From contig NZ_JACSPP010000009.1 of NCBI RefSeq assembly GCF_014837065.1, positions 1-64,000 on the forward strand: a stretch of 64,000 nt of DNA. Reading direction: 5' to 3'. Source of the DNA: Phocaeicola intestinalis (GTDB taxonomy: Bacteria > Bacteroidota > Bacteroidia > Bacteroidales > Bacteroidaceae). The translations under genes and the position numbers were made by a program. Below, one piece after another: positions 1 to 7,421 of the stretch (positions are counted from its first letter, which is position 1; each line of letters starts with the position of its first letter). The notes under the pieces are model-generated. The model did no database searches and was not told where the DNA came from. It saw only the letters and a program-made list of their open reading frames with translations.

Positions 1-80
1 ATATCAAAACCGTACGTTCTCCAATTGAAAACCGTACGTTCTCGATATGGAAACCGTACGGTTTTCAATTGGAGAACATA
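1..80. repeat. word-array repeat, family G (CCGTACG words)
   Basis: Three near-copies of the word AACCGTACGTTCTC lie about 21-22 bases apart, the last one merging into an inverted copy (ACCGTACGGTTTTCAATTGG against CCAATTGAAAACCGTACG). The same words recur in a larger hairpin at 62706-62833, so this is a dispersed family. No open frame with recognisable content overlaps it. The element may be cut by the window edge. Function unknown. Confidence 0.7.
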
Positions 81-174
81 AAAAGAAGACACCTTGGAAC
101 AGATACTGAACCTTTCAATCATATATTGGTTCGTATCTGCCAAGCAAACTTATCGGAAAAATCAAAACAACCTC

Positions 175-320
175 TTACAACAAATGCAACTCTCTCGCCA
201 CATCCAGTGCGCGGATGGAATTGCCGACATGCAACTTTTCTAAAATATTCTGCCGGTGATCCGAAATCTTGCCTTTGCAGCGTGCGGTCGAGTTCTTGTT
301 GCGTGTCCATTGCAAGAAAA
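175..320 (-). pseudogene. remnant of a LuxR/NarL-type HTH C-terminus
   Basis: Reading the minus strand in the frame ending at the TAA at 175-177 gives KGKISDHRQNILEKLHVGNS followed by IRALDVARELHLL. This matches the recognition helix and last helix of LuxR-type DNA-binding domains (the usual pattern is SxHRxNIxxKLxVxNSxEA). No start codon, receiver domain or first HTH helices precede it. The upstream side runs straight into the promoter of the gene at 406. I read it as the decayed 3' end of a regulator gene. It is only about 45 codons, so a chance match cannot be fully excluded. Confidence 0.45.
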
Positions 321-340
321 AAAATAGTTATTAATAAGCA

Positions 341-371
341 TTGCGTCTCCCAGCCGGAAGCCTTACCTTTG
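341..371 (+). promoter_or_regulatory. Bacteroidales-type promoter for the DUF1349 gene
   Basis: A -33 TTG at 341-343 and a -7 TACCTTTG at 364-371 are 20 bases apart, matching the Bacteroides sigma-ABfr consensus TTG-(19-21)-TAnnTTTG. The start codon at 406 lies about 34 bases downstream. Confidence 0.7.
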
Positions 372-405
372 CAAAGGTAAACATTATATTCATTCAAAAA
401 CCGAT

Positions 406-1053
406 ATGAGAACAATCTTCTGCACACTTTTCGTGCTGGCTGCATTGACCTGCCAGGCACAGACACTGGAGAAAATGCAATGGTTCAACGAACCGGAGCA
501 ATGGAAAATTGAAAACAAAGCATTGACAATGTCGGTCACTCCGCACACCGACTACTGGCGCATCTCGCACTACGGATTCACCGTCGATGATGCACCGTTT
601 TATTATGCCACCTACGGAGGCGAGTTTGAAGTGAAAGTCAAGATTACGGGAGACTACAAGGTGCGCTTCGACCAGGCAGGGCTGATGCTCCGCATCGACA
701 AGGAAAACTACATCAAGGCAGGAATCGAGTTCGTGGACGGGAAATTCAACCTGAGTACCGTGGTCACACACCACACGAGCGACTGGAGCGTCATCTCGCT
801 CGACAAGCCTGTACCCTACGTATGGATTAAAGCAATACGCCGCAAAGATGCCGTCGAAGTGTTCTACTCGTTCGACGACCAGACCTACACCATGATGCGC
901 AATGCCTGGATGGCAGACAACACCCCGATGATGGTAGGCGTAATGGGTGCCTGCCCCGATGGCGAAGGCTTCAACGTGACATTCGAGCACTTCCAGGTAA
1001 AACACCTGCCCGACATGCGGCGTATGGAGTGGCTGAAACAGAACGCCGAGTGA
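406..1053 (+). CDS. secreted DUF1349 (concanavalin A-like) protein
   Basis: A 215-residue protein. Residues 1-18 form a signal peptide ending CQA|QT, so it is exported. The rest resembles DUF1349, the 'regulation of enolase 1' family, a single jelly-roll domain with the pattern YYATYGGEFEVKVKITGDY (about 66-84), QAGLMLR (90-96) and MMVGVMGACPDGEGFNVTFE near the end. Family members are thought to bind or process carbohydrate, but no reaction is established for this one and no catalytic residues can be assigned. It has its own promoter and is transcribed convergently with the hydrolase gene at 1106-2350, with only about 50 bases between the stops. Confidence 0.8.
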   Translation: MRTIFCTLFVLAALTCQAQTLEKMQWFNEPEQWKIENKALTMSVTPHTDYWRISHYGFTVDDAPFYYATYGGEFEVKVKITGDYKVRFDQAGLMLRIDKENYIKAGIEFVDGKFNLSTVVTHHTSDWSVISLDKPVPYVWIKAIRRKDAVEVFYSFDDQTYTMMRNAWMADNTPMMVGVMGACPDGEGFNVTFEHFQVKHLPDMRRMEWLKQNAE

Positions 1054-1105
1054 TTCTCCGTATCATAGCCGAACGCAGAGGCACTCCTGCACCTCTGCGT
1101 TCCGT

Positions 1106-2350
1106 TTATCGGAGTGCATTTATCCAGTCCGCAATGTCTTTCAGCACTTCCGGAGCGCAAGTCTCTTCTATGCGGTAATAATCCAATGACGTAGCAAGCT
1201 GGCAATGCTGGAACAGATGGTTCAGTTCGGGATATTCTTTAATCAAATTCTGTCTGTTTCCGTTCACCAAGTATTTCCTGATTGCCCCCAAATTGCTTTC
1301 CGCCAGCACCTGCATGTCGTGGGTGCCGTTGATAGCCATTACAGGCACAGTGGTATTCATAATGTCGGATGCCGGGTCGTAATCAGCGAAATAGTCCAGC
1401 CAGGCATTCTTGGGCTGCAGCTTCATTTCTTCACGCACCTGCTTTACGGTCCGGTTTGCCGGCTTGCCGTAAAGCCGCAACTGAGCATTCTGCTGCTCTG
1501 CCAACAGGCTGTCGCCTTTGATTCCCGGTCCTGCCATGCTGACGATAAAGTCGGCAACGCTATCGGCACCCAGCATGAAAGCAATCATTCCGCCTTCGCT
1601 ATGCCCCAGCACACCGACCTTGCCGAATCGGCGGCTGTTCTTCAGCCACGCAATGCCGGCTGCCGCATCATCCGCAAAATCTCTTGAAGTGGCTCCTTTG
1701 AAGTTTCCTGTAGAACGCCCTACGCCCCGGTCGTCATACCGCAAGGAAGCGATGCCGTTCTTTGCCAGATAATCGGCTATGACCAGAAAAGGTTTGTGCC
1801 CGAACACTTCTTCATCCCGGTTTTGCGCACCGCTTCCGGTCACCATCAATACCACCGGCACTTTCTTGCCTTCGGAATAACCTGCCGGACAGGTCAATGT
1901 GCCTGAAAGCGTGGCACCGGCTGCATCGTTGGAGAAGCTCACTTCTTCGGTCTTATATTCCAGACTTCCCTTAGGCTCCTGTGGACGAGCAGGAGCATCC
2001 TGTTCTCCTGTTGTCAGATTCAAAGGAAAGGACATCCCGTGCTGGACAAAAGTGCCTTCCACCGTTCCCTCCTTCCACTTTCCGGTATAAACCACATTGA
2101 TTACCGGCACCTGCAGGCTTACGGAATCATTGGCAAGCCAGTCCACCTTTACAGGAATATCCTTGGCACCTTGTGCCGGTACGTCCATCTTCACCACATC
2201 TTTTCCGGCCGGGTCTTTTTCGAAATGGAAAACGATGCCGAGTTTCTGAGAACCTGCGTTCAAATCGCCATGCCACGAGCCGGTGATATGCTGGGCATGA
2301 ACCATACACGTTCCTATCAGGAACATCACAATCAAAGAAATTCTTTTCAT
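1106..2350 (-). CDS. secreted alpha/beta hydrolase
   Basis: A 414-residue serine hydrolase of the exported Bacteroidota type. A signal peptide (about 1-19, ending VHA|Q) is followed by a beta-rich N-terminal domain (about 20-125) and an alpha/beta-hydrolase fold. The nucleophile elbow GHSEGG places Ser251. An oxyanion region GSGAQNRDE is near 172-180 and the conserved YDDRGVGRSTG follows at 205-215. Asp345 (NGTHD) and His378 (LNHLF) are the likely remaining triad members. Related proteins act as esterases on small acyl substrates; the natural substrate is unknown. It stands alone, with a hairpin element upstream and a response regulator gene next on the same strand. Confidence 0.85.
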   Translation of the reverse strand: MKRISLIVMFLIGTCMVHAQHITGSWHGDLNAGSQKLGIVFHFEKDPAGKDVVKMDVPAQGAKDIPVKVDWLANDSVSLQVPVINVVYTGKWKEGTVEGTFVQHGMSFPLNLTTGEQDAPARPQEPKGSLEYKTEEVSFSNDAAGATLSGTLTCPAGYSEGKKVPVVLMVTGSGAQNRDEEVFGHKPFLVIADYLAKNGIASLRYDDRGVGRSTGNFKGATSRDFADDAAAGIAWLKNSRRFGKVGVLGHSEGGMIAFMLGADSVADFIVSMAGPGIKGDSLLAEQQNAQLRLYGKPANRTVKQVREEMKLQPKNAWLDYFADYDPASDIMNTTVPVMAINGTHDMQVLAESNLGAIRKYLVNGNRQNLIKEYPELNHLFQHCQLATSLDYYRIEETCAPEVLKDIADWINALR

Positions 2351-2390
2351 AAGATATTTAGTTTAAATTGAATATCCGTAAACATCCCAT

Positions 2391-2469
2391 GTAGGGGCGT
2401 ATTGCATACGCCCGAATGCGTCCACTTATCCACGCGGATGTCTTCAAGGCGTATGCGATACGCCCCTAC
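2391..2469. repeat. word-array hairpin, family J, copy 1
   Basis: A 79-base imperfect inverted repeat beginning GTAGGGGCGTATTGCATACG and ending with its complement CGTATGCGATACGCCCCTAC. It is almost identical to 33558-33635, and shorter relatives lie at 7336-7406 and 5439-5466. A 12-base direct repeat ATTTAGTTTAAA lies on each side (2356-2367 and 2479-2490), as if the segment had been inserted with target duplication. It separates two same-strand genes. Confidence 0.8.
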
Positions 2470-2496
2470 AGCCAATTAATTTAGTTTAAAACGCCA

Positions 2497-3192
2497 TCAG
2501 TCCACCAGCTGCAAGCCAATCCCCTTCACCGTCTTCAGCTGCACGCTCTCGTCAGCGGCGAGCAGCTTGCGCAGGCGCGACACAAACACATCGAGGCTGC
2601 GCGAGGCGAAATAGTCATCTTCGGTATTCCACAGGCGCGAGAGGATGACTTCGCGGCGCACCACCCTACCCTTGTTCTCGCACAGCAGGCGGAGCAGGTC
2701 CGCCTCGCGCACAGTGAGGGTTTCCGCTTCCCCGTCCGCCTTTAATAAGGTAGAGCGGTCGGCATTGAACGTGTAGAGCCTGCCTATCGGGAAGAGCGTT
2801 TCGTGGGCTTCCGCCTGCCTGCCCTGCGTCAGACGCAGCAGGGCGGTGACGTGGGCATGCAGCTCTTCGGGCAGGAAAGGCTTCTTGATGTAGTTGTTCA
2901 CGCCCAGTTCATATCCTTTCACCACGTCTTTGGGCGACACCCTGCCCGAAGTGAAGAGGATAGGCATGCGCTCGTCCGTCTCGCGGATGCGGCGCACCAT
3001 TTCGTAGCCGTCCATCACGGGCATCTCGATGTCGGACACGATGACGTCGGGCTTCCACGTTTTCCATATCCGCAAGCCCTCCTCGCCGTCCGCGGCGGTC
3101 TGTATCTCGTATCCGCCTATCATGTCTTCCAGCCCGCCGCGGATGATGTAGCACAGGTTGGCATCGTCTTCTACCAATAATAGTCTTGTCAT
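2497..3192 (-). CDS. OmpR/PhoB-family response regulator
   Basis: A 231-residue two-component regulator. The receiver domain (1-120) has the acidic pocket E8-D9-D10, phospho-acceptor Asp54 (SDIEMP), Thr/Ser81-82 and Lys104 (IKKPF). The C-terminal winged helix (about 130-230) has LTVREADLLRLLCENKGRVV and SRSLDVFVSRLRKLL, typical of OmpR-type DNA binding to direct repeats. It lies just downstream of the histidine kinase gene on the same strand, about 110 bases away across a hairpin, so kinase and regulator form one system. It is not close enough to the RprY sequence as I know it to take that name. A possible target is the triple TTAAC site at 7869-7896. Confidence 0.92.
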   Translation of the reverse strand: MTRLLLVEDDANLCYIIRGGLEDMIGGYEIQTAADGEEGLRIWKTWKPDVIVSDIEMPVMDGYEMVRRIRETDERMPILFTSGRVSPKDVVKGYELGVNNYIKKPFLPEELHAHVTALLRLTQGRQAEAHETLFPIGRLYTFNADRSTLLKADGEAETLTVREADLLRLLCENKGRVVRREVILSRLWNTEDDYFASRSLDVFVSRLRKLLAADESVQLKTVKGIGLQLVD

Positions 3193-3224
3193 TTGCTTGT
3201 CGTTTAAGTTGTCTTTTCCTTTTT

Positions 3225-3304
3225 TGAAACGCAGATTAACGCGGATTCACGCAGATTATTTTTTATTTTTCAATCCGCGTCAATCCGCGTTAATCTGCGT
3301 TTCA
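3225..3304. repeat. word-array hairpin, family A, copy 1
   Basis: The left arm holds three 10-base words (ACGCAGATTA, ACGCGGATTC, ACGCAGATTA) and the right arm their complements (CAATCCGCGT twice, then TAATCTGCGT). The two form a hairpin with an AT-rich loop. It sits between kinase and regulator genes and overlaps the kinase stop codon. Other family A copies: 22005-22080, 23354-23441, 35921-36188 (interrupted) and 39868-40016. Confidence 0.85.
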
Positions 3305-4672
3305 ACCTGTGCCCTCTGTGGTGCCCTTCGGAAACACCAGCGTGAACTCGCTGTACTCGCCTTCGATGCTCTCCAGCTTCACCGTGCCGCCATGCGCCTC
3401 CACGATGCGGAGCACGTAGTTCAGCCCCAGCCCGAAGCCCGGTGCACCTCCGCCCCGGCTCCGGCTTGCCGCCGAGGCACGCTCGTATTTCTCGAATATC
3501 TTCGCCTGGTCCTTCAGCGGGATGCCCAGGCCGTTGTCGCGCACCGAGACCGCGATGCTTCCGTCGGCACGTTTCGCCGAAGCGAAGGTTATCTCCACCT
3601 CACTGCCCGAATATTTCACGGCATTGTCTATCAGGTTGCTCAGTGCCTCGCGCAGGAACTCCTCGTCGGCATACACCGCTGGAGCGTCCAGCTTCCACAC
3701 GTAGCGTATCGGCTTCTCCGCCTTCGCCTGATACTTTGCGGCAAGGTCCTCCAGCATCGGGCGCAGCAGGCATTCCGTCTTGTCGAGCCTCAGCTGGCGG
3801 TGCTCCAGTTTGGCGAGCGTCAGCACCTTGTTGGTCAGGCTGATGAGGTGCTCGCCCTCCTCGCGCAGGATGCGGAAATACTGCGCCCGCTTCTCAGGCT
3901 GGCTGTCGAGCCGTCCGGTCTCGAGGATGCGCGTGCCCATCACGATGGAGCTGAGCGGCGTCTTCATGTCGTGTATCATGGCGTACGAGAAGTCCTCGCG
4001 CAGCTTCGCCACCTTGTCCTGCCGCAGGATGATGCGCACCTGCCACACCACGCACACCACCGCCACGGCGATAATCAGCACCGTGGCTATCAGCACCAGC
4101 GTCATGCGCCGTGCGATGACCCAGTAGGGATTGGTGATGATGCCCTGCACGAAGCGTGCCTCATTGAAGTCGAGCATCAGCGAGTCGGTCTTCAGGATGC
4201 CCTCCCGATGCAGCTCTTTCCCCACGGAAGAACGGAGCACCCGCCCCGTGGAGTCGGTGATGCACGAAGCCACCTCGGCACGGATACCGGCGGAGTCGAG
4301 CATGTGGGCGTAAATCGAATCGAGCACGGGGAGCGACACGTCCTGGTGTATTTCCGTATAAATATAATCCTGCAGGCCGGTATGGATGCTCGACATCAGC
4401 CACCGGTTCGGCATGTTCCGGAAGACGGAAGTGGCGGTGTCCACCTCGAATTTCATCGACAGCGTGGTGTCTTTGCCGAATTTCCGCTCCTTGTATACCG
4501 ACATCCGGTGGAACGCCTCTTCCAGCGAAGCATCGCGGAACACCTCGTCCGCCTTCATCCGCAGGCTTTCCCTCGCCAGCCGGTAGCTGTTCGCCAGCCA
4601 CACGTATTGCAGCTCCGCTATCGCCAGCAGGGCGATGAGGGCTATCCAGCGCAAGTGTCTTATCTCTTTCAT
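3302..4672 (-). CDS. membrane sensor histidine kinase
   Basis: A 456-residue sensor kinase. Membrane segments at about 8-27 and 189-210 bracket a periplasmic sensor region of about 160 residues without a recognised fold. The HisKA helix carries phospho-acceptor His234 (AMIHDMKTPLSS). The ATPase domain has the N box LREALSNLIDNAVKYS (340-355), G1 box DNGLGIP (379-385), F box KIFEKYER and G2 box GFGLGLNYV (412-420). A glycine/arginine-rich insert lies just before G2. The response regulator follows directly. The last codons (GTTEGTG and stop) lie in sequence resembling the CACAGAG/CACAGATT repeat words, so the C-terminal tail looks repeat-derived. Confidence 0.92.
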   Translation of the reverse strand: MKEIRHLRWIALIALLAIAELQYVWLANSYRLARESLRMKADEVFRDASLEEAFHRMSVYKERKFGKDTTLSMKFEVDTATSVFRNMPNRWLMSSIHTGLQDYIYTEIHQDVSLPVLDSIYAHMLDSAGIRAEVASCITDSTGRVLRSSVGKELHREGILKTDSLMLDFNEARFVQGIITNPYWVIARRMTLVLIATVLIIAVAVVCVVWQVRIILRQDKVAKLREDFSYAMIHDMKTPLSSIVMGTRILETGRLDSQPEKRAQYFRILREEGEHLISLTNKVLTLAKLEHRQLRLDKTECLLRPMLEDLAAKYQAKAEKPIRYVWKLDAPAVYADEEFLREALSNLIDNAVKYSGSEVEITFASAKRADGSIAVSVRDNGLGIPLKDQAKIFEKYERASAASRSRGGGAPGFGLGLNYVLRIVEAHGGTVKLESIEGEYSEFTLVFPKGTTEGTG

Positions 4673-4697
4673 CGGCGTTTATGGCGGTTACCGGAAT

Positions 4698-5114
4698 CTA
4701 AATATAATCGTTGCAATATCGGGCAGCATCCATAACCGGAATATCCGACAGCTTGAAGTGTTTGGAATTACGGGTGATGATAACATCCGCTCCTACCGCT
4801 ACAGCTGCAAAATACTGAATGGCATCTTCGAAGTCCGGATTTTCGGAACGGAAAGCCTGTTCCACTTCATGCTGGGTGGCAGGAGCCACACGGACGATTT
4901 CGTTCAACTGCCTGAGGTAACGGGTAGCGTCTTCCGTCCCAAGGCTTTTCCGCAATACATAAAGAGCATTGGCAAACGTCAATGCGGTGGCATACAGTTC
5001 GGCATTACCGCTATAGGCCAAATCTAAAATATTTGCAGCCGGTACGCAAAAAGGCTGGCGGTCGCCAATGATGTCTATCACGATATTGGTATCTAAAAAA
5101 ATTCTTGTTTTCAT
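4698..5114 (-). CDS. PIN-domain toxin (VapC-like ribonuclease)
   Basis: A 138-residue PIN protein, probably a Mg-dependent endoribonuclease toxin. Acidic active-site residues are visible: Asp8 in the opening FLDTN, Asp97 in FEDAIQ and Asp110 in GADVIITRN, with the usual final NSKHF segment. Its ATG overlaps the stop of the upstream antitoxin gene by 4 bases (ATGA), the standard antitoxin-toxin arrangement. It is placed downstream of the sensor kinase gene start on the same strand. The exact RNA target cannot be read from sequence. Confidence 0.88.
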   Translation of the reverse strand: MKTRIFLDTNIVIDIIGDRQPFCVPAANILDLAYSGNAELYATALTFANALYVLRKSLGTEDATRYLRQLNEIVRVAPATQHEVEQAFRSENPDFEDAIQYFAAVAVGADVIITRNSKHFKLSDIPVMDAARYCNDYI

Positions 5115-5374
5115 TCTCTCTCCAGATGTTCCGTTCTGCTGATTTCACCGTCCAGTCCCACTTCTTTCTCGTCCAGGCGGACAACGCCGACCAGACGCTG
5201 CACCCTCGGGTCCAATTCCGAAACGGGACGGATTTTCTCTTTCTGCTTGCTTCCCGTCACCTGCTTCAACAGATTTTCTACCAATTCCGACAAATCGGTC
5301 CCTTTCGAACGTGCATAGTCGGATGCCTGTTGCAGTACGTTGCTATTGATGCTCAATGTCACATTCTGGTTCAT
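5111..5374 (-). CDS. antitoxin of the PIN toxin (DUF6364-like)
   Basis: An 87-residue protein starting MNQNVTLSINSNVLQQASDY, which looks like a ribbon-helix-helix DNA-binding N-terminus followed by a charged C-terminal tail that would wrap the PIN toxin. I chose the ATG at 5374 because a good ribosome-binding site (AAAGGAG) precedes it by a few bases; the longer open frame upstream runs into a palindromic repeat. The 4-base overlap with the toxin start indicates translational coupling. Autoregulation is expected from the family but no operator is clear. Confidence 0.82.
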   Translation of the reverse strand: MNQNVTLSINSNVLQQASDYARSKGTDLSELVENLLKQVTGSKQKEKIRPVSELDPRVQRLVGVVRLDEKEVGLDGEISRTEHLERE

Positions 5375-5438
5375 AGTGTTTCTCCTTTCGTTTCTTCTTT
5401 CAATGTTCAAATCGTAAATAAAAACAATCTGTGTTGAT

Positions 5439-5466
5439 GTAGAGACGATGTGCACATCGTCTCTAC
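5439..5466. repeat. 28-base perfect palindrome
   Basis: GTAGAGACGATGTG is followed directly by its reverse complement CACATCGTCTCTAC. The ends resemble the family J hairpins (GTAG...CTAC). It lies upstream of the antitoxin gene. Downstream, at about 5478-5510, is a half copy of the family B word (AATCTGTGGTG). It could be an operator, a terminator-like hairpin or repeat debris. Confidence 0.75.
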
Positions 5467-5515
5467 TGCTGTCGCCGGAAATAACGTAAATAATCCGTGT
5501 AATCTGTGGTGCAAA

Positions 5516-6271
5516 TCACTCTTCGGGTTCCAGCGCAGGCGTGTCGCCGCCCGATGCGGAGCCGCCTTTCGATGCGCTGCCCGCAATCGACGAATACGTG
5601 CCCACCAGCCCGTTCACGCTCGCGATGAACGTGTTTATCTCGTCCGAAGGCTGCACAATGGCGTAGGCGTTCACCGTCTGCACGATATCCTGGTAGAGAG
5701 CGTTCGCCTCGTTGACGGCATCTTCCGACTTCACGTCGCTCTGCGTCATGCGGCTGCTCATCTCTTCGGTCTTCTTCAAAAATTCAGTGTCGAAAGCGGC
5801 GTTTGCCTCACGCACCGCCTCCACTTCCTCCGTCAGCCCCAATGCGGCGACCGCCTCAGCCTCGGCATCGAGCATCGCCAGCATCCCGCGTGTCTCGGCG
5901 GTCTGCTTGGTGTACTCGTGCTTGCGGATGCCGCGGTAGGGCGACATCTTGGCGTCGAGCAACGTAGCCGCCGCCTTTTTCTCGGCGACAGGCGAGGTGA
6001 GGTAAGCGTTTACCACCTGCCCGATGACCCCCGAAGCACGGTCGCGCACGTCGTCCGCCTCGGCAAGCGTAGCGGTGGCAACGAAAGCCCGTTCGCGGTT
6101 GACTATGGATGCCAGAAGCTCGCTGGCGGCACTGTATGCCGTGGCTTTTTCAGTGATGTGCAGTGCCGCCGGAGTGGTGGCGGTGATGCAGTCGTTTACT
6201 TTCGTGTGGAAATCGCTGCACGAGCCGATAGTCATCCGGCTCATGCCGAAAGTTTTGATTTGATTTGCCAT
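5516..6271 (-). CDS. DUF6261 family protein
   Basis: A 251-residue protein without signal peptide or membrane segment, rich in Ala, Glu, Thr and Val and predicted mostly alpha-helical. It matches the DUF6261 pattern common in Bacteroidales (opening MANQIKTFGMSRMTIGSCSDFH, repeated helical stretches, then an S/G-rich tail SKGGSASGGDTPALEPEE). Function is unknown. The three 42-base tandem repeats directly upstream of its start are unusual. It lies between two toxin-antitoxin loci but shows no toxin motif. Confidence 0.75.
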   Translation of the reverse strand: MANQIKTFGMSRMTIGSCSDFHTKVNDCITATTPAALHITEKATAYSAASELLASIVNRERAFVATATLAEADDVRDRASGVIGQVVNAYLTSPVAEKKAAATLLDAKMSPYRGIRKHEYTKQTAETRGMLAMLDAEAEAVAALGLTEEVEAVREANAAFDTEFLKKTEEMSSRMTQSDVKSEDAVNEANALYQDIVQTVNAYAIVQPSDEINTFIASVNGLVGTYSSIAGSASKGGSASGGDTPALEPEE

Positions 6272-6332
6272 GATGTAGATACTTTAAAAGTTAAAGATAC
6301 GTTTCTTCGCGGTGCCGTACCCCTCGGAAATG

Positions 6333-6479
6333 CCGCCGAAGCGGTTCCGCAAGTCTCCGCAGGGTTACGAAGTGCCGCCGAAGCGTTTCCGCAAGCCTCC
6401 GCAGGGCTACGAAGTGCCGCCGAAACGTTTCCGCAAGCTTCCGCAGGGCTACGAAGTGCCGCCGAAACGCATCCGCACG
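6333..6479. repeat. 42-bp tandem repeat, 3.5 copies
   Basis: Three full units start at 6333, 6375 and 6417, with a half unit from 6459. Each begins CCGCCGAAGCG or CCGCCGAAACG and ends GGGCTACGAAGTG. The period is 14 codons: on the minus strand an open frame reads RRHFVALRRLAETF repeatedly and stops at 6291, about 20 bases before the DUF6261 start. Units differ at a few bases. No spacer diversity of CRISPR type is present. Confidence 0.88.
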
Positions 6480-6672
6480 CAAAGTTAGCATAATCGGCGG
6501 ATTGGGCAACAGTTTGGCGGGGAAAATCCGCTCTGGACTACGTTTTTTCACCGTTTCGGGACGAATGGGCGGTTCTTGCGGATTGCACGATTTGTTGGGC
6601 GAAGCGAAAAAATCCGGCGTGACGGCAGCCAAACGCAGAGACACAAAGACGCAGAGGAAAAAAATCCTGCAA

Positions 6673-6706
6673 AAGTTGCATTATATTGCAACTTGCGTTA
6701 TCTTTG
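6673..6706 (+). promoter_or_regulatory. higBA promoter with overlapping operator
   Basis: The palindrome AAGTTG-N10-CAACTT (6673-6694) overlaps the promoter. The -33 TTG (6676-6678) sits inside its left arm and the -7 TATCTTTG (6699-6706) follows 20 bases later. The ATG at 6711 is only 4 bases after the -7 box, so the mRNA should be leaderless or nearly so. The arrangement fits autorepression by the HTH antitoxin at 7024-7329. The promoter of the orphan antitoxin (7731-7768) has the same geometry. Confidence 0.75.
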
Positions 6707-6710
6707 CGCT

Positions 6711-7064
6711 ATGAGACGGAAGATAATCGCATTCGGGAAATACTATAAGGACTTCCTTTCTGCATTGGGCGAGAAGGAAGTGTTGAAAGTGAAATACGTC
6801 TTGTCGCTATTGGAAACAGAAGACAGGATGCCTGTGAAATTCATAAAAGCCATACGCGACGGCTTGTATGAGTTGCGCATATCGTATAATGGAAATATTT
6901 ACCGCATCTTTTTTATCTTTGATGAAGGGCAAATCGTAGTGCTTTTCAACGGATTCCAAAAGAAGACGCAGAAGACGCCGCCCTCGGAAATAGCAAAGGC
7001 ATTACAAATAAAGGAGGAATATTATGAATACAAACGAAGAAATGCTGACCGACCTCAGCGCTGA
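6711..7064 (+). CDS. higB: RelE/HigB-family toxin (phage Gp49-like)
   Basis: A 117-residue protein of the Gp49-like RelE superfamily, whose members cleave mRNA on the ribosome. Diagnostic segments are KAIRDGLYELRISYNGNIYRIFF and VVLFNGFQKKTQKTP, with the lysine-rich KKTQKTP loop typical of HigB toxins. The ATG at 6711 is chosen over upstream codons because the promoter ends at 6706. Its 3' end overlaps the antitoxin gene by 41 bases. Toxin-first order is typical of HigBA. The symbol is by family resemblance. Confidence 0.88.
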   Translation: MRRKIIAFGKYYKDFLSALGEKEVLKVKYVLSLLETEDRMPVKFIKAIRDGLYELRISYNGNIYRIFFIFDEGQIVVLFNGFQKKTQKTPPSEIAKALQIKEEYYEYKRRNADRPQR

Positions 7065-7329
7065 ACTGGATAAGGAGTTCGGTGCGCCCGGCACGCCCGA
7101 ACGTGCGAAGTTCGACGAAGAAGCGTATGCGTTCTACACAAGCCAGATTCTGCTTGACGCAAGAAAGGAGGCGGGAATGACCCAGTCCGAGCTTGCCGAC
7201 CGCCTCAGCGTGACAAAATCGTACATCTCACGGATTGAGAAAGGAGTGATAACCCCCAGTGTCGCCACTTTCTACCGGATAATGCACGCCCTGGGGATGA
7301 GGGTTGAGGTGGTTAAGCCGATTGTGTGA
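7024..7329 (+). CDS. higA: XRE-type HTH antitoxin (HigA-like)
   Basis: A 101-residue antitoxin with a helix-turn-helix at about 50-95 (AGMTQSELADRLSVTKSYIS then RIEKGVITPSVATFYRIMHA). Its start lies inside the toxin gene, preceded by a strong ribosome-binding site AAGGAGG (7012-7018), which should keep antitoxin synthesis high. It is expected to bind the AAGTTG-N10-CAACTT operator and to neutralise the HigB toxin. It is clearly paralogous to the orphan gene at 7422-7727 (shared ELDKEFG/LDEELGKE and GTPER segments and KSYISRIE recognition helix). Confidence 0.88.
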   Translation: MNTNEEMLTDLSAELDKEFGAPGTPERAKFDEEAYAFYTSQILLDARKEAGMTQSELADRLSVTKSYISRIEKGVITPSVATFYRIMHALGMRVEVVKPIV

Positions 7330-7335
7330 CAAATT

Positions 7336-7406
7336 GTAGGGACGGGGTCTGCCCGCCCGAATGCATCTACAGCGGATGTCTTCGGGCGAGCGGACCTCGC
7401 CCCTAC
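7336..7406. repeat. word-array hairpin, family J, variant
   Basis: A 71-base imperfect inverted repeat from GTAGGGACGGGG to TCGCCCCTAC, with internal GCCCGCCCGAATGCATC and GATGTCTTCGGGCGAGC. The middle matches the copies at 2391 and 33558 (CCCGAATGC...GGATGT). It lies between two convergent antitoxin genes and could terminate transcription from both sides. Confidence 0.75.
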
Positions 7407-7421
7407 CGTGATTTATGATTG

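Noticed and set aside
2497..4672. Naming the two-component pair rprX/rprY
   Set aside because: Both are of the general Bacteroides type, but the regulator sequence differs from RprY as I recall it (receiver start and helix 4), so no symbol is given.
3158..4735. 525-codon plus-strand frame across the sensor kinase
   Set aside because: His- and Arg-rich antisense shadow of the kinase gene.
5439..5466. parS or other partition site at the 28-base palindrome
   Set aside because: The palindrome GTAGAGACGATGTGCACATCG... does not match parS; it resembles family J hairpins.
6333..6479. CRISPR array
   Set aside because: Units are contiguous 42-base tandem copies with no unique spacers and no cas genes; the CCGTACG arrays at 1-80 and 62740-62810 also lack spacer diversity.
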